From positions 41,119,883 to 41,183,882 of the forward strand of contig NC_037591.1 of assembly GCF_003073045.1 (NCBI RefSeq): 64,000 nt of DNA. The letters are read 5' to 3'. This document shows positions 34,900 through 46,972 of the stretch, in pieces. A program made the translations under genes and the position numbers. A model generated the notes under the pieces. It saw nothing but the letters and a program-made list of their open reading frames with translations. It ran no database searches and had not been told where the DNA came from. The DNA comes from Pomacea canaliculata. Taxonomy: Eukaryota; Mollusca; Gastropoda; Architaenioglossa; Ampullariidae. Numbering within the stretch: the stretch's first letter is position 1; every line of letters begins with the position of its first letter.

Positions 34900-37800
34900 A
34901 CCACCAAACTTAAGAGCCAGGGTTCAACATTTTAGTCTGGCCTCTCTTCTGACAGACCTGTTGGGCCTGGTTACACCTGCCAGGAGCACAAGGCTCCCGC
35001 CGACATCGCTCTGTGGATCGACAAAGTATGCAAATCACCACACCACTACAAGATGAGATGCACCAACTGGCGGTGGTAGAAATACAGAGTGATGGCCTAT
35101 ATACATCTATGTGTGTCCCCAACACTCGAAAAAAATAATGATGATAGTAAAGTGCACAGTAAAGTCATAATAAAGCACGTAGAATAATAAACACACACAC
35201 AAACACACAAGCAACATAGTCTACAAACTTTATGTAGATAGAATTCAAATTTTCAACATTCAAACATCAGAGAGGATAAAGGCAAAGATTTAAGAGGATT
35301 TTAACATCCTTAGGCCAGGGGAGCTACGTGTTCTTCACCGATAAGTTATCAGCATTGAAATCAGGAAAGACAGTCTTCCTACTTTTCCCATCTAATCCTC
35401 TCTCGATTTCTGTCTCTCATTCGCTTCTCATACTTTCTTGTTCACTTGCTTTTGCGCACAACATCACTCTGACTTTGAGGTGGGGGAGGGTTTACTGACT
35501 AAACACTACAAGCATGAAAGACAGATTTACTGCAGATTTTAGCGGCGCATTTTGTCCACCAAAAAACCCAACTTTTTGCTAGTCAGATTGTGTATTTCAG
35601 CCTTTTCCTTAACTTCTATTGAATATTACATGCGAGGATAGACTTGGAAATACATGTACTGTCTCCTCTTATGGATCACAATGTTGTGGCAACTGCGCTT
35701 GCAATAAATTGTGGAGGTCCAAAATCTTTCCTACAAAACTATAAAATTCTTTTTAATGTTGAATAAATCATGATTTTTATGGGAACACTTTTTGGATATT
35801 TTATTCCCGTATAGTTTTCTGTGTCAGTAAAGGTGCTCTCTCAATGTCATCTGTCCTGAGTCCATCTGGTTTCTCATGAAAGGTTTATCTTGCAATGTAA
35901 GATGCTATAAGGATGCGACAAACAGACCTGAACATGTAAGTAGCTTGTTTTGCTCACGACTTATCTTTGAATAATTTTGTATGTTCAGTTTTTGACAGCT
36001 TCCGTTTAGGATACTATTAGAAGAAGAGGATATTTAACGGACAAACATGAGGATAAGATTTTGTTTAGCTATTTACAATGCAGGGTTATTGCTTATCCGT
36101 CAAGTGCCTTTGGTTTAATAAACAGAAGACTTATATCTGATAAAACAGGAGAGAGACGGGAGGACGGTATCGCGATCTTCAAGTCAGTCCTGTCCTTTGG
36201 AAAGCCAAAAGTTCATCCCTGGATTACTAAACCTCTTCGTGTTTTATCTCCCAATTTTTACGTTTTGTTGGCTTTTGGGCGGTTCCCCATTTACAGCTTG
36301 TAATAATAAGTGACAGGGGATAGATAAGACCTGCGTGACTCAGTCACCACATACTCTTCTTCAAACCCCACTTTTCTCCATTTGCCTCAGTCTCTCTCTC
36401 TGAGCGTCACTTTCCTCTTGTTAGTCTATCATCGTCTGCTACCACAGCTATAGAAGTATGGATATCATACAACACTGATCAAAAACATCTGTTTATAAAC
36501 TGTTAGACCATCCTTCTTACTGTTGAGTGGTCTGCCCTGTACCTGCTGGCTTTACAATAATGGATTAATCACTGTACACTCTTAATTACATCCCTTAATA
36601 AATGGACAGTACATCAGCCAGCTACGAGTGGCTTAAAAACTATTGTCTATTCAGTCACAAAAGCTAAGCAATGACGATAATAATTCTCAAAGGAAAGTAC
36701 GACTGTGTCTTGTTCAGCCTGAAGACAGGATTCCCTGGTATGGACACCGCTACACCTTGCTACATCTTACACGGAGCGATACTCAACCTAAAATTTAATA
36801 TCGGATGTAGGTAGCCAGTGTGTTACAATGTTCCTGCTTCTAGACTTTGATTGAGGGAGATTTTTAATCACCAATCAAAGTACCACATGATGCAGACATA
36901 CGTAAAGATAGAAATACTCTACACTTTAAACGGTTCATCTGTCCATGCATACAAACATTGATAAATGCAAATATCTCTTCTTATAAAGTATTGCATTTGT
37001 TGTTATTTATTTTCTCCATAAACACTATAGACACATCTTTGCCCCTGTTTCGTCTTCATACAAGACGGATGATCTGCATTCGTCCTGCAATGGTTATATT
37101 CGTCCGATTTCTTCCATCCATGATAATGTGATGAATGTAAGTTTTGTCAATCGAATACTGTTTTAAGTGAATGAGTGGTCAAAACGACATCACAAGACAA
37201 TCACGACAAACCCACTTTTTCTGAGACAAAAGCTAAACACGCAGAGAGCTAAAGTAAGTAGGTGTAAAAATTATTAATGCGATTGTACACATGTCTACAT
37301 TATTAGCAGGCTGGTGTAGGTGATGTAGAAAATATGTTTTCTACTTTTTGTGGCATTTTATGCATTTAGTATAGTTAGTGTGTTATTCGGTTGGGGTAGG
37401 CTTGATTACAATGATAAAAGCAGTGAACTAGTCAAGGTCGCGGGATATCGGCCCGACTGGCGCGCCAAATGTCTGGCCGCCACTATTCAACACCGGTGGC
37501 CAGTCGGCGCTAACAACAACCTGACGTAAGCGGCCAGCTTGTCAACCATGGCCAGGGGGAGACCACCGGGTAACAGCCCGACACCCCTTTGTCCAGCTGA
37601 AGGCCGGGGACCGCCCCTTACACCGGCGCTCAGACCCTTTCTACACCTCCAAGGCCACCGGGAGGAAGTTACGCCCACCGGAAGAAAGGAACCAAGGAGG
37701 TCTGGGGAGGGGCAGAGAACGTCACTTCTCCGGGTAGCGAGCTGGTGAGCGGTCGCTTGAGAGTCCGTCTTATGGATCATAGAAGACGTTAAAATCCACG

Positions 37801-39800
37801 TGGGGACTGAAACTGTGAAGTGGGAATTTTGGTGAGCAAGAATTTGTGAACTCTCGTTAAAGTCTACATGGGACTGAAACTGTAATTTGTGAACGTGAGC
37901 AGGAATTTGTGAACTCCATTTGTGAACAGCAAACAAGGGGATTACGATTGAAAGATAAGTTTTTAAGATTAAGTCAAGGCCATGTCAACTGCTCTTTGTA
38001 TATATATATATACATGTACTCCTTGCTTAATTATATCCCTTTAATTGTTATCCTGTGTATTGAATGTGTTGTAATTAAGCGTGTGGGCGTATGCTGGACG
38101 AGTGCATGCGAGTAACAGTAACCATTACGCGCAGGACCCACATGGCAGTCAATTACAGGTACATTAAATGGCAACATGTTATTTGAACCATGAAGGATAC
38201 GACATTTTTAGGACTGACTTTGGGCAAGTGTGTGTAGAGCTCAAGTGGCATTAAGTCACGTGACCTGACCACGTGCAGAGAACATTCGCTGCACACAGCG
38301 CATTAAGGAGCAAAGATTTGCAAAGCGCCTCCTGCTCTGAAAGATTATCTGACGACTATAGGACTTGCCAGGCTAACAAGTGCTGTCTCTTCCTGTCTTT
38401 GGCCTTGTGAGAGCTTTGTCAGGACCAGACGTCCTCTGAGGGTCTTTATGTCGGATGTCAAGTTGTGTCGTTGACAGGGTTTCATGGAGCGATCGCTATG
38501 TCGCGTTACACAACAGGGCGTTGAGAGATTCGTTGTCATAGACACGCTCACAGTCACACAGACACACGACACGACAGACACCACACGGCCGACTCGAGCA
38601 ACGAAGCCAGTCTCTCCTCACTGAACAGATAAACACGCACACGTACGGACAGTACAAAATACAGAGTAGAGCTATCAAGCCGCGGTGATTGGGGTCCTAA
38701 CTGCTTAATTTAACCGCGGATTCAGTATTTTTTGATAATGAATAAATTACAATAAACAATGAAAAAAATTAATACTTTTTATCACAATTCTTTTTCACGT
38801 GTTGACCTGTGAGTCACCATTTTGAAAGTCGTTGACTACTGGACCGCCGCTTGATGGCCCTACACTGTATGTGGCCGACCAGCACAAAAGAAAAGAAAGA
38901 AAAAAAAAAACAGCCAAAGGCTAACATTAAAAATCACGCAAGCAAATATCAGCACAGAATAAACAAATCAAATCAAGTACCCGCTCAACGCAGGGTACCC
39001 CACACGTGAGGCGGGTAGAACCGAAAACAACCCCCTCCCTGACTACTGCCTGGGGTAAAGCGCCCCAAAGACAAGACACAAACACCCTCTGGCTAACCGA
39101 ACTCGAGAGGGCCGAGCACCAACCGGTGACCCAACCGTGAGGTGAAAACAAAAAAGAAGGACAACTCAGCCTGAGTCACTGAGTCACGCTTACCTCCCCT
39201 TGCTCACTGCAGCCGCTATGGCCAGTACAGGTGGTCCGAAAACGAACCCAGCGACCTCACAATCCGTCCTCACATCGATTCGACGATTGGAGAGTGACGA
39301 CTGAGCATTGGCGACCGAAGGGTGACGAAGAATGGCGATGAAGATTGATGAAGATTTGAAAACAAGATGACGCGGGAATATTTGTGGTTGACGATCGATG
39401 AAGATTTTTAAAACAATGTGAGCCCACAAAACAAAAACGATGCACAATGTAGTACAAAACCCCACGGCCGTGAGTCCCCCGCCACCCTTAGCTGGCCTCT
39501 CAAGTGTTCCCCCTACAACGTTCCGCTACCAGCATCCTCCCCTACAACTGAAGACCCTACACACACACTCAGAGCAATCCCACCACCACACACCATCCTA
39601 GTCGCTCACACACCATGTTCAAAATCATAACCCCGCATAACACAATTTAACAAGTAAGTCCTCCCCCCCCCCTCAACACACACGCACACACAGACCTCCC
39701 CGCAGCCACATTCCATAATACATTTGTGAACCTGAAAGGCAGTCATCAGTCCGTGAACACGGTGTGGATCTGTTGCCAGCCAGATGGTCTCTGCCAAAGG
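34900..39800. other. Intergenic, no gene recognised
   Basis: Frames at 36061-36303 (+) and 37487-37936 (-) have no recognised domain. GC-rich blocks at 37.44-37.76 and 38.93-39.5 kb probably come from unidentified mobile elements. Confidence 0.4.
37795..37930. repeat. Diverged duplication, possibly part of an LTR
   Basis: GGGACTGAAACTGT and GAGCARGAATTTGTGAACTC recur twice about 60 bases apart. The block follows a GC-rich stretch (37440-37760). I could not find paired LTRs or a duplicated target, so the class is open. Confidence 0.4.
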
Positions 39801-39813
39801 ATGCGTGACGCGC

Positions 39814-39997
39814 CAGCCCCCTCCTGTAAACAGAATAAATAAGCAGCTACACTAACCACCAGCCCCCTCCTCTAAACACAATAAATAAGCAGCTACACTA
39901 ACCACCAGCCCCCTCCTGTAAACACAATAAATAAGCAGCTACACTAACCACCCGCCCCCTCCTCTAAACACAATAAATAACCTGCTACACTAACCGC
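39814..39997. repeat. 46-bp tandem repeat, four copies
   Basis: Four consecutive 46-base units beginning CAGCCCCCTCCTCTAAACAC and ending TACACTAACCAC; copies differ by one to a few bases. Confidence 0.95.
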
Positions 39998-40177
39998 CGG
40001 GCGCACCCTTCCGCCCCCGCACCCCGGCTACCCGTGAAGCAAGTGAGACGCGACACGTTACTTCTTAGAAAACACACGCACACACACACGTTCACACATT
40101 TATCGAGGGAAAAAAAAAAAGAAATCACGGTCTTTTATTTAATGTATAAACATTATTGTCAGTTTGACGATGTACTC

Positions 40178-40369
40178 AGGCGGCCCGGTAACGCAAAGGT
40201 TAGAGTCTGTCACCAATACAGTGAGAGTTGGCTGTCCTGGGTTCAGCTCCCGTCTCAGCCACACTGTTTTTTCTCTGCTTGTGGTGTCTGTTACAGGGCT
40301 GGCTGCATTGCCATGATATATTCTTAGTTGCTGGCTCGGTGTAAAACATCAATCCTCCTCCTCCTCCTC
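40178..40369 (+). mobile_element. tRNA-type SINE
   Basis: Flanked by TTGACGATGTACTC (40164-40177) and TTGACGATGAACTC (40370-40383), a 14-bp duplication with one mismatch. It has a Pol III A-box-like AACGCAAAGGTTAGAGTC and a B-box GGGTTCAGCTCCCG. It ends in CTC triplets. 192 bp, no ORF. Confidence 0.8.
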
Positions 40370-41212
40370 TTGACGATGAACTCGGAAACAATGACAGCAT
40401 TACCTGTACCTGATGTGGGACAGATGCTTGGAAAGTTTTTTGCATAAATTTCGCGAAACAGTGAAGCGCAAGGTTGGGCTCCATTGGTACACCTGTGATG
40501 TTTGTAGTAAGAAACAAACTAGCACAATAATGTGAAAGCCACAAAAATGCACATATCACACAGAATGAAACACATGCACACCCACCATGACACACCCAGA
40601 CCCTAGATCATCGCATGTGAACGTTCGCAACAAAAGCGTGAGCACTTCTCACACTCACACCTGTCAAGGTGTTTAAAGGATTCTTCCCTGAACTGTGTGC
40701 ACCAGTGTCACTTCTGTCCCGTCATTAAGGTAGGTGCTTTCACCACTGGGTGTGCTCAGGTGGCCTCTGTACGGTGTCTACAGGTAAGTCACACCTGGGG
40801 GCGCGGGAACTAAACGGCATTTGTTTGACTGTTTAGAATAAGCAGCGCAGAGCGTTTATTGCCATGTTGCTACACTTTCACTCTTGTATTGTAAGGAATT
40901 CTTCTATTGACATCTATCTTTTTAAAGGTTGTTATTGTCTGTCAAACGTAGCATTTACAGAATCTCAACACAAAAAGTTCTGTAATGGCGGTAACTCTCA
41001 CTTACTCTCATTATTTTGAGGCGTATAAGGTAGGGCTGTGGTGTTAGCACCCGTATTAAAACTCACTCACCAAAGTTCAATGTATGCAGCAGTCACACGA
41101 GGTTAAGGTTATTGTGTTGTATGCTGCCAACGCCCTTAAATGTTCACAGGAGAATGTGTTTGGTGTTTAGTTGAAGTCTCGGGTGTGTGTCGGGTGGAGA
41201 GCAAGCTCTACG

Positions 41213-42822
41213 ATGGAGGCTCTCTTTCTTCGCTTGGTACTAGCAACACTTGTTCTGCTGAATGCATCAGGTAAGTAATATGTATGGAAAGTGTCGTGTG
41301 TTGTGTGAAGGTTCATCTGTGGTGTTTGTGAGAGGCGAGTTGTATGGGACTCAGAAGTTACAGAATGTTCAGTGACTTTACACGGTAAATACGATGAAGA
41401 CAAAACAGCAGATTCCTCTCCAAAATTTACTAAATATGGTTTTGTTTCACCTGTGTGTAGAAAATTTGTATAGTTAAAATTAAAATAACTGCATCAAAAG
41501 AACTGATCATTTTTGACTGTTTTGATTTTATTTCGACTAAAATACAGTTTTTTACCTCGTTTCTGTGTATCAAAGTTTGTTATCAAATTTAGCAGATCAG
41601 ATATTCTTTATATCGATGTATCCTGTATTTTTACAGATTCGGCTCTTCAAGGTAAGCAAAGTACACTATTCTACGGATATAGCAAACCTATAAATTACTA
41701 ACCACACCCTTTTCAACTGATATGATCTTTGAAGTGTCAAAGGTCAGTGACTTTATACTCGACATAGAATACAGTGCTGTTAGGACTGACAAAATAAAAA
41801 AAAATTCTACTTGAAGAAATTCAATAGTAAGCTAAAGATTGTTTATGTTAATTGTTTCTCTTCTCACTCTTAACACCATTTCCCACCATTCGAGTCCTTC
41901 TTGACACCTCCTTTTTTTCAATTTCATGTTACTCTTGTTCTTGTTATTTAACTCCTCTATGCATTTTCTAATATGCGATTTACAAATTGTGCATTATTAT
42001 TTTTTTTTAATTTATATTATTATTATCGTTATCGTTATCTCTGAAGAAATGGATGAAGTGAAGGAGGAAAGTGATGAAGTCAGCCGGCATTGCGAGAACA
42101 CCGTGAGCGAGTTTCAGTGCGAGAGCAACTCGGGTTACACCCTCGAGGTGGACGTTAACAAGCTCAACGAGCGTAAGTACTTTAAACTTTTACCTTCCTT
42201 TTGTTAGTTTTACTTAATAAACTTGTCAACTAACTGTAGGCCAGTGCATTCAAGAACTCTGATGTTCACATCACATCACTTACCAAAATCTGTAGCACAA
42301 TGCATTTTGATGTGAAGGTGAAGCATGCTCGTGGGGTAGTTCATGTCTTACCTCGACGTTTCTCTTTGTACTGTCTTTTGTGATTTACTTATGCTGGAAT
42401 TAATACAGTTGGTTATTGTTAGCCTTTGTAACTGATATTAATAATTCATTTATACAAAATAGATAATATATAGGAGTTAATTTTCCAAAGTCACTTGTCA
42501 GGATATTTTATCGAGGCCTGCCAAAGGTCGTAAAAAATAAAACATACAAGGATTATATAGCCAGTCATATTGCTTAGAAATAGGATTGAAAAGTCAGAAC
42601 AAAAGAATACCATCCCAAGTAAGGTTTGTGAAATCTATAAAATCATGTATCAATGGAAGTTAAACATTGTCGCAATCTAGAATAAGTTATTTAAGAAGAA
42701 CACCAAAACTGTTTTAACGTGAACTAACATACGACACCCCCTAGGACGATCATGTTCATATTCAGTACTGCTAAATACATTTTCATTTTGGCTCCACAGG
42801 TAGCAAAACCAGTCTGCGCTGA
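41213..42822 (+). CDS. Gene C: small secreted peptide, four exons, 73 residues
   Basis: Exons 41213-41270, 41637-41651, 42047-42172 and 42800-42822; every intron is phase 1 with GT..AG borders, and the CDS ends in TGA. Exon 1 is a signal peptide (MEALFLRLVLATLVLLNAS). Exon 2 is a 15-nt micro-exon (ATTCGGCTCTTCAAG). Exon 3 encodes an acidic segment (EEMDEVKEESDEV) and a two-cysteine loop HCENTVSEFQC. Exon 4 adds RSKTSLR. An AATAAA lies at 43122. The family is not recognised. It could be a complete short secreted peptide, or the N-terminal remnant of a C-type-lectin-like gene whose lectin exon decayed at 43.3-43.8 kb. It is divergent in strand from genes A and B and lies between them. Confidence 0.6.
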
Positions 42823-42859
42823 TTCTTTCGCTGGACATCAACCACCTCCACAACTGGCC

Positions 42860-42965
42860 ATCGAATAATGATGAAGATAATGGTTACTTTTATAGCGCCC
42901 CATCCCAGCCCTATGAGCAGGCTCAAGGCGCTTTGCAAATGATATTAATTATAACAATAATAATA
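42860..42965. repeat. Interspersed TTTATAGCGCCC...GGCGCTTTGCA repeat fragment
   Basis: ACTTTTATAGCGCCCCATCC and CAAGGCGCTTTGCAAATGAT form a motif pair seen in tails of CR1/L2-like elements in invertebrates. A related GCGCTTTACAAAATTAAT is present near 32340. It lies in gene C's presumed 3' UTR. Confidence 0.45.
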
Positions 42966-43329
42966 ATTGGTAACCTATGGAAAAATTTACAAAAACAAAA
43001 TTACAGGAAGGGAATGTAGATAACGCGTGTGAAGGGTAATAATAATGTTGTGTAGTGCTGTCTTATTTTTAAAATACTGAACGATTACAGTATACCTTAT
43101 CCAGCAAGGATATAAAATTAAAATAAATGCAAAAAAATATGGGGAAAAAATCCTTGAGACAGAAGAAAACTAAGGACAGATTTGTCTGAGCAGCCTGCTG
43201 ACACATTTCAGTGTCGAATAGTTTTAGTGTGAGTCTGCAACTGCTTGTCATGGAAGAAGTCTTTTGAAAGAAGGGACAAGAATGCTGGAGATAAACCTCC
43301 TCGGGTCACACAAGCTGTACACAGTTTTG

Positions 43330-43845
43330 TTTTGTTTTTTGTTTTTTGTTTTTTTGCCTCGAGCGATGAAGAAGTTCATCCACCCTGCACATGTTTTATC
43401 GAGCTGTCCACCTGCACAAACAACAAAGTGGACTGAGATGAGCATGGCGTCCTGGAGGAAAGGACTGTTAGTCGACGCATCAGCTGAACCTGTAGAAGGG
43501 AAACAAAATGTCACAACCGGGCACTCGACTGATATTTGTGATGGTGTTTACTGTGCACTTGCTGTGACTTGGTGTGGCTTTGAAAGGAATCTGCATCGTT
43601 CACAGGACACGCCCTGTCAGCAAACTGACTGCCAACTAAAGACCAAGTACTTGCCTTTTATGAACATTAATTTTGTGCTGACTGCTTTGGTAACCAACCA
43701 GGTCACCTGGAGCGATGTGTCCTGTGACAAGTCCCACCTTTGTCGACAAACGAAATGCATTAGTGTGAAAGTCATTGTCATGGTCTTCAACGAAGTCAGG
43801 ACTGCGTGCATGAATTTTGCTACTCAAATAATTTCTTTTGTATGA
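43330..43845 (+). pseudogene. Degenerate C-type-lectin-like sequence inside a 193-codon open frame
   Basis: A plus-strand frame open from 43264 to 43845. Scattered C-type lectin features appear: SWRKGLLVDASAEPVEGK resembles the early helix and LVD strand, and QVTWSDVSCDKSHLCRQ resembles the terminal W-x-D-x-x-C segment. The most lectin-like start (CTCFIELSTCTNNKVD) lies in a different frame, ending at 43436, so a frameshift separates the parts. Several framework cysteines and the WIGL core are missing. It is most likely a decayed lectin exon downstream of gene C; an unrelated chance frame is possible. Confidence 0.35.
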
Positions 43846-43859
43846 TAAGAATCCATGTT

Positions 43860-45490
43860 TTTTTGCATGAACTTACTTGTGGACGTTTCTTTTCTTTTGT
43901 GAATGTTGATGGCTTACCTCAGGAAGGGTGTGTAACTACGGTTCACTAAATTCATCTGCCCCTCCCCCCCCCCCACTAAAAAAATCTCCGCTGATCTTGA
44001 ACATTCACCAATTTAGTCACACCTACTGGACTTAGTCGTTCGAGTTTACAGATAATGCTTCAATGTCAGATACCCTTGTCAATCTAGCAGCCTACACAAA
44101 AGTTTGTAAATAAACTGCCATTGGATGGCCCCCTAACGTCTATCAGGTTTGGTATGGGCGGTTATATTTTTTCACTCCTCGACTAGCGTGGCGGTTGGTA
44201 TTTAATGTCATATCACAACAACACAGCCAGCCATACAAACGGGTGTCTCGTGCACAAAAGAACAGTGTGTTTGAGATTCAGGACAGCCGGTCTTTTTCCT
44301 ATTGGTATCAAGTGCAATGACCTTTGAGGGCAGTTGTCCGACAGTCCCTATAACAGACACACGGGCCTCAAACAGGGTATTCACCTAAGGACTGACCCTG
44401 TTTAATAATCAGTGCAAAGTGGACCGTTAAAAGCCCTGCTCCCCTCCTACACCCAAACTAACCTAAATGCTGTCTGGGTGTGTCGGGTAAGTGTAACCGA
44501 GGTTGAAAAACGTGTTCGGGTAGACGTGAGGCAAATGCCAATAGCGATGATGAATGACAGACATTTATGTTGGTTCGTGTCTGCCTTTCTACGAGACCAG
44601 GGAGTGGTCTCCCTCCTCTATTTCTTCAGTTGACATGAACTAGAGCGAGCTATCACGCTCAAAATGTAATTACTTTAGGTGGAAAGTAAATATAAAGGTT
44701 TTATTATGGTAGTCGTGCTTTCTAGGGCAGACCCAACAAGCCATAAAAATCGTTTCTTCTTAAGCGGCCTTCCTACCGCAATCAAAGGTGTTTTGCCGAC
44801 AACCTGAACAACAGGTCACACTGAATAAATACACAGTGTCTGTAAAGGTGAAAGTTTCACGAACGCTGCTAGTTGCTTGGGGATGTGGTTTAGTGCACTT
44901 CAGCTGATACTTGTATGCCATGTCACCTTTCAAGCTGACTATTTTGGAAGTTTAATAAGCAAACATGCGCGCGAATTCACACACACACAGAGCTGTTTAT
45001 ACACTTCATGTAAATACAAAGACATAACGACGAGTGATTGCAGAGACAGAGATACAGAGACGCCGACAGAATCACTGACGCTCAAATAAATACCAACAAA
45101 TAGACAAATAGATGGAGGTGTCAAATACTGATGAAAGTCACGCCACCTGTAAAGGGTCTGCTACACATGACCATATTTCTCATGTAGGTATTTCTCGAAT
45201 TTACCGTTTATGAACATTATTTCTATCTTACTGATTTCCTTTGCCAACAAGGTCGTGTGGAGTGGTGTATTCTGTGCCTTCCCGGTGAAAGTCAACAGGG
45301 AGAGTTCTATTTACCAAGATATCGACTGGTCCATAGCGGGAGACAGGGGAGACAAACCCACATGTTAATCAATATTTAGTATGAGGGATTGTGTCCCCTG
45401 GGGTATCTTGCCAAGGTCCGACATTACAATGTATATATCATTTTTACAGGTACTTAAAGCTTATAAAGAATTTGAGATTCTAAGCCACAT
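43860..45490. other. Intergenic between gene C and gene A
   Basis: No coding or repeat structure I can support. Confidence 0.45.
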
Positions 45491-45504
45491 TCATTCCTGT
45501 AAAT

Positions 45505-45871
45505 CAGGGGTCTCAAACTCATATTAGCATGTGGGCCGCAGTGGAAAGTAACAGCCAGTCAGCGGGCCGCACCACGAAAAGAAAATGTTTTTTCATTAAA
45601 TTTTACGAACACTACTGTCACTGCAGTTAAATGCTAAAATAAAGTTTTTATAATTATTAATTACATTTAGTGTAGTTTATTACATGCACAGGCAGTTTAG
45701 TTTATTAAAATAAGTTGACTTTGTCTCTGTCACTAATAACTGGGGTAATTTTCACTGCGGGAGTTAATCACCAAGCACAACATACATATACACCGCGGAC
45801 GTGGCCGAGGGCCGCACAAAAATGTTTCGCGGGCCGCATTCGGCCCGCGGGCCGCGTGTTTGAGACCCCTG
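45505..45871. mobile_element. hAT-type non-autonomous element with 8-bp TSD
   Basis: Perfect duplication CTGTAAAT (45497-45504 and 45872-45879) around inverted ends CAGGGGTCTCAAAC. Subterminal GCGGGCCGC motifs echo the 20.3-kb element, but the sequence is a different subfamily. No ORF. Confidence 0.93.
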
Positions 45872-46118
45872 CTGTAAATTGATTCTTCTTTTTCCTTGTT
45901 TCATGAGGTTGTTGTCATTAATCTGTATTTTCTGGTGTTTTTTTCTATGAATTATGACTGCATGCATTTGTTTTCGGAGGCAAACCATGTTATTTATCCG
46001 TCTAATCCTTCAAAGGGCCATAACCGATGACATGGCTTGTAGAATTAACATTAAATGCTTTTATCCCAACACCTTTGACAGAATTTGTGTTGTCCCAGGT
46101 CAACTATCGGAAGTAATC

Positions 46119-46160
46119 ACTCTCTCTGTCTCTCTCTCTGTCTCTCTCTCTCTCTCTCGA
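46119..46160. repeat. (CTCTCTGT)n microsatellite
   Basis: Pure pyrimidine CT/GT tract downstream of gene A. Confidence 0.9.
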
Positions 46161-46506
46161 ACTGATTCCAACCCATCTCCTGAAATGCCTTCGCTTGATT
46201 TATTTAGTTGTCACTCTTGATAAAGAGTAATGATAATTGTATTAAACAATGAAGAAAAATTACCTTATTTGTCAATTTTATTGATTATGTATCTTGTAAA
46301 TTTCCAAATATTTAAATTCCATTTCTTAAGATTTATTACTTCTGATAATCACGAAATAATCATGTTGATTTTGGCTTCAGCATTTTACCGCTACAATGTA
46401 ATCAAAGATGCAATACATGAATAAATAAAATGCTATCATTACTTTATGAAAATGAAGAAATAGTAAAAATGTTTTTAATTCTGAAATTTTCATGCAACAT
46501 AAAGAA

Positions 46507-46512
46507 TTTATT
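46507..46512 (-). promoter_or_regulatory. Candidate polyadenylation signal of gene A
   Basis: AATAAA on the minus strand about 275 bases after the gene A stop codon. The position is plausible for a 3' UTR, but the motif is common in AT-rich DNA. Confidence 0.35.
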
Positions 46513-46785
46513 ATGTTAATCCGCTTAATCTTCACTGAAGAAAGTAAACTAGAGGAGATCGTGCACTTAGAGAAACATTTCTGAATACAGTCTCTCTCTC
46601 AACTAACAGCATCAACATGTAAAATGATTTTGTCGAGAGCTCAGTGAGTTGTTTCTATTGACAGTTCATTGAACACTTAATGACAGTAAATCAATTACCA
46701 CTCTATCTGACGAATTATTGACCATTATTTTCTGACAGGTTACTGAACATCCACTTCTAAACTGACTGGGTGTCCAGGGCTGACA

Positions 46786-46972
46786 TCACTGGACACTGAG
46801 GGCCGGAAGTTCAGTGAACCTCTTCATGTGGCTGAAGGGAGCCGCGGAGCTGGTCATGAAGTCCGGCGCGGTGCCGGGCCAGTGTCGCGGCTGACGGACG
46901 TAGTTCACGTGCTGCTGACTCGGGACCACGTCCACCCTGCTCCCCCGGCGCTTGGGGGGTATCTTCTTCTTG
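46786..46972 (-). CDS. Gene A exon 8: cytoplasmic tail and stop
   Basis: Acceptor GACAG at 46973, then 61 codons to TGA. The tail begins [14 protein letters not shown] and contains one tyrosine in HVNYVRQP. There is no NPxY motif, no ITAM and no recognised domain. The strong basic start fits the inner membrane face. The splice joins in phase as AG/C (Ser). Confidence 0.8.

Noticed and set aside
37487..37936. 149-codon minus frame and 69-codon plus frame
   Set aside because: GC-rich block with long frames on both strands, no domain, repeat-like content; probably mobile DNA.
37240..38160. Possible solo LTR
   Set aside because: No paired TG..CA ends or target duplication could be defined.
40178..40260. 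Possible tRNA gene
   Set aside because: Pol III boxes are present, but the rest does not fold as a tRNA by eye, and the flanking duplication marks a SINE.
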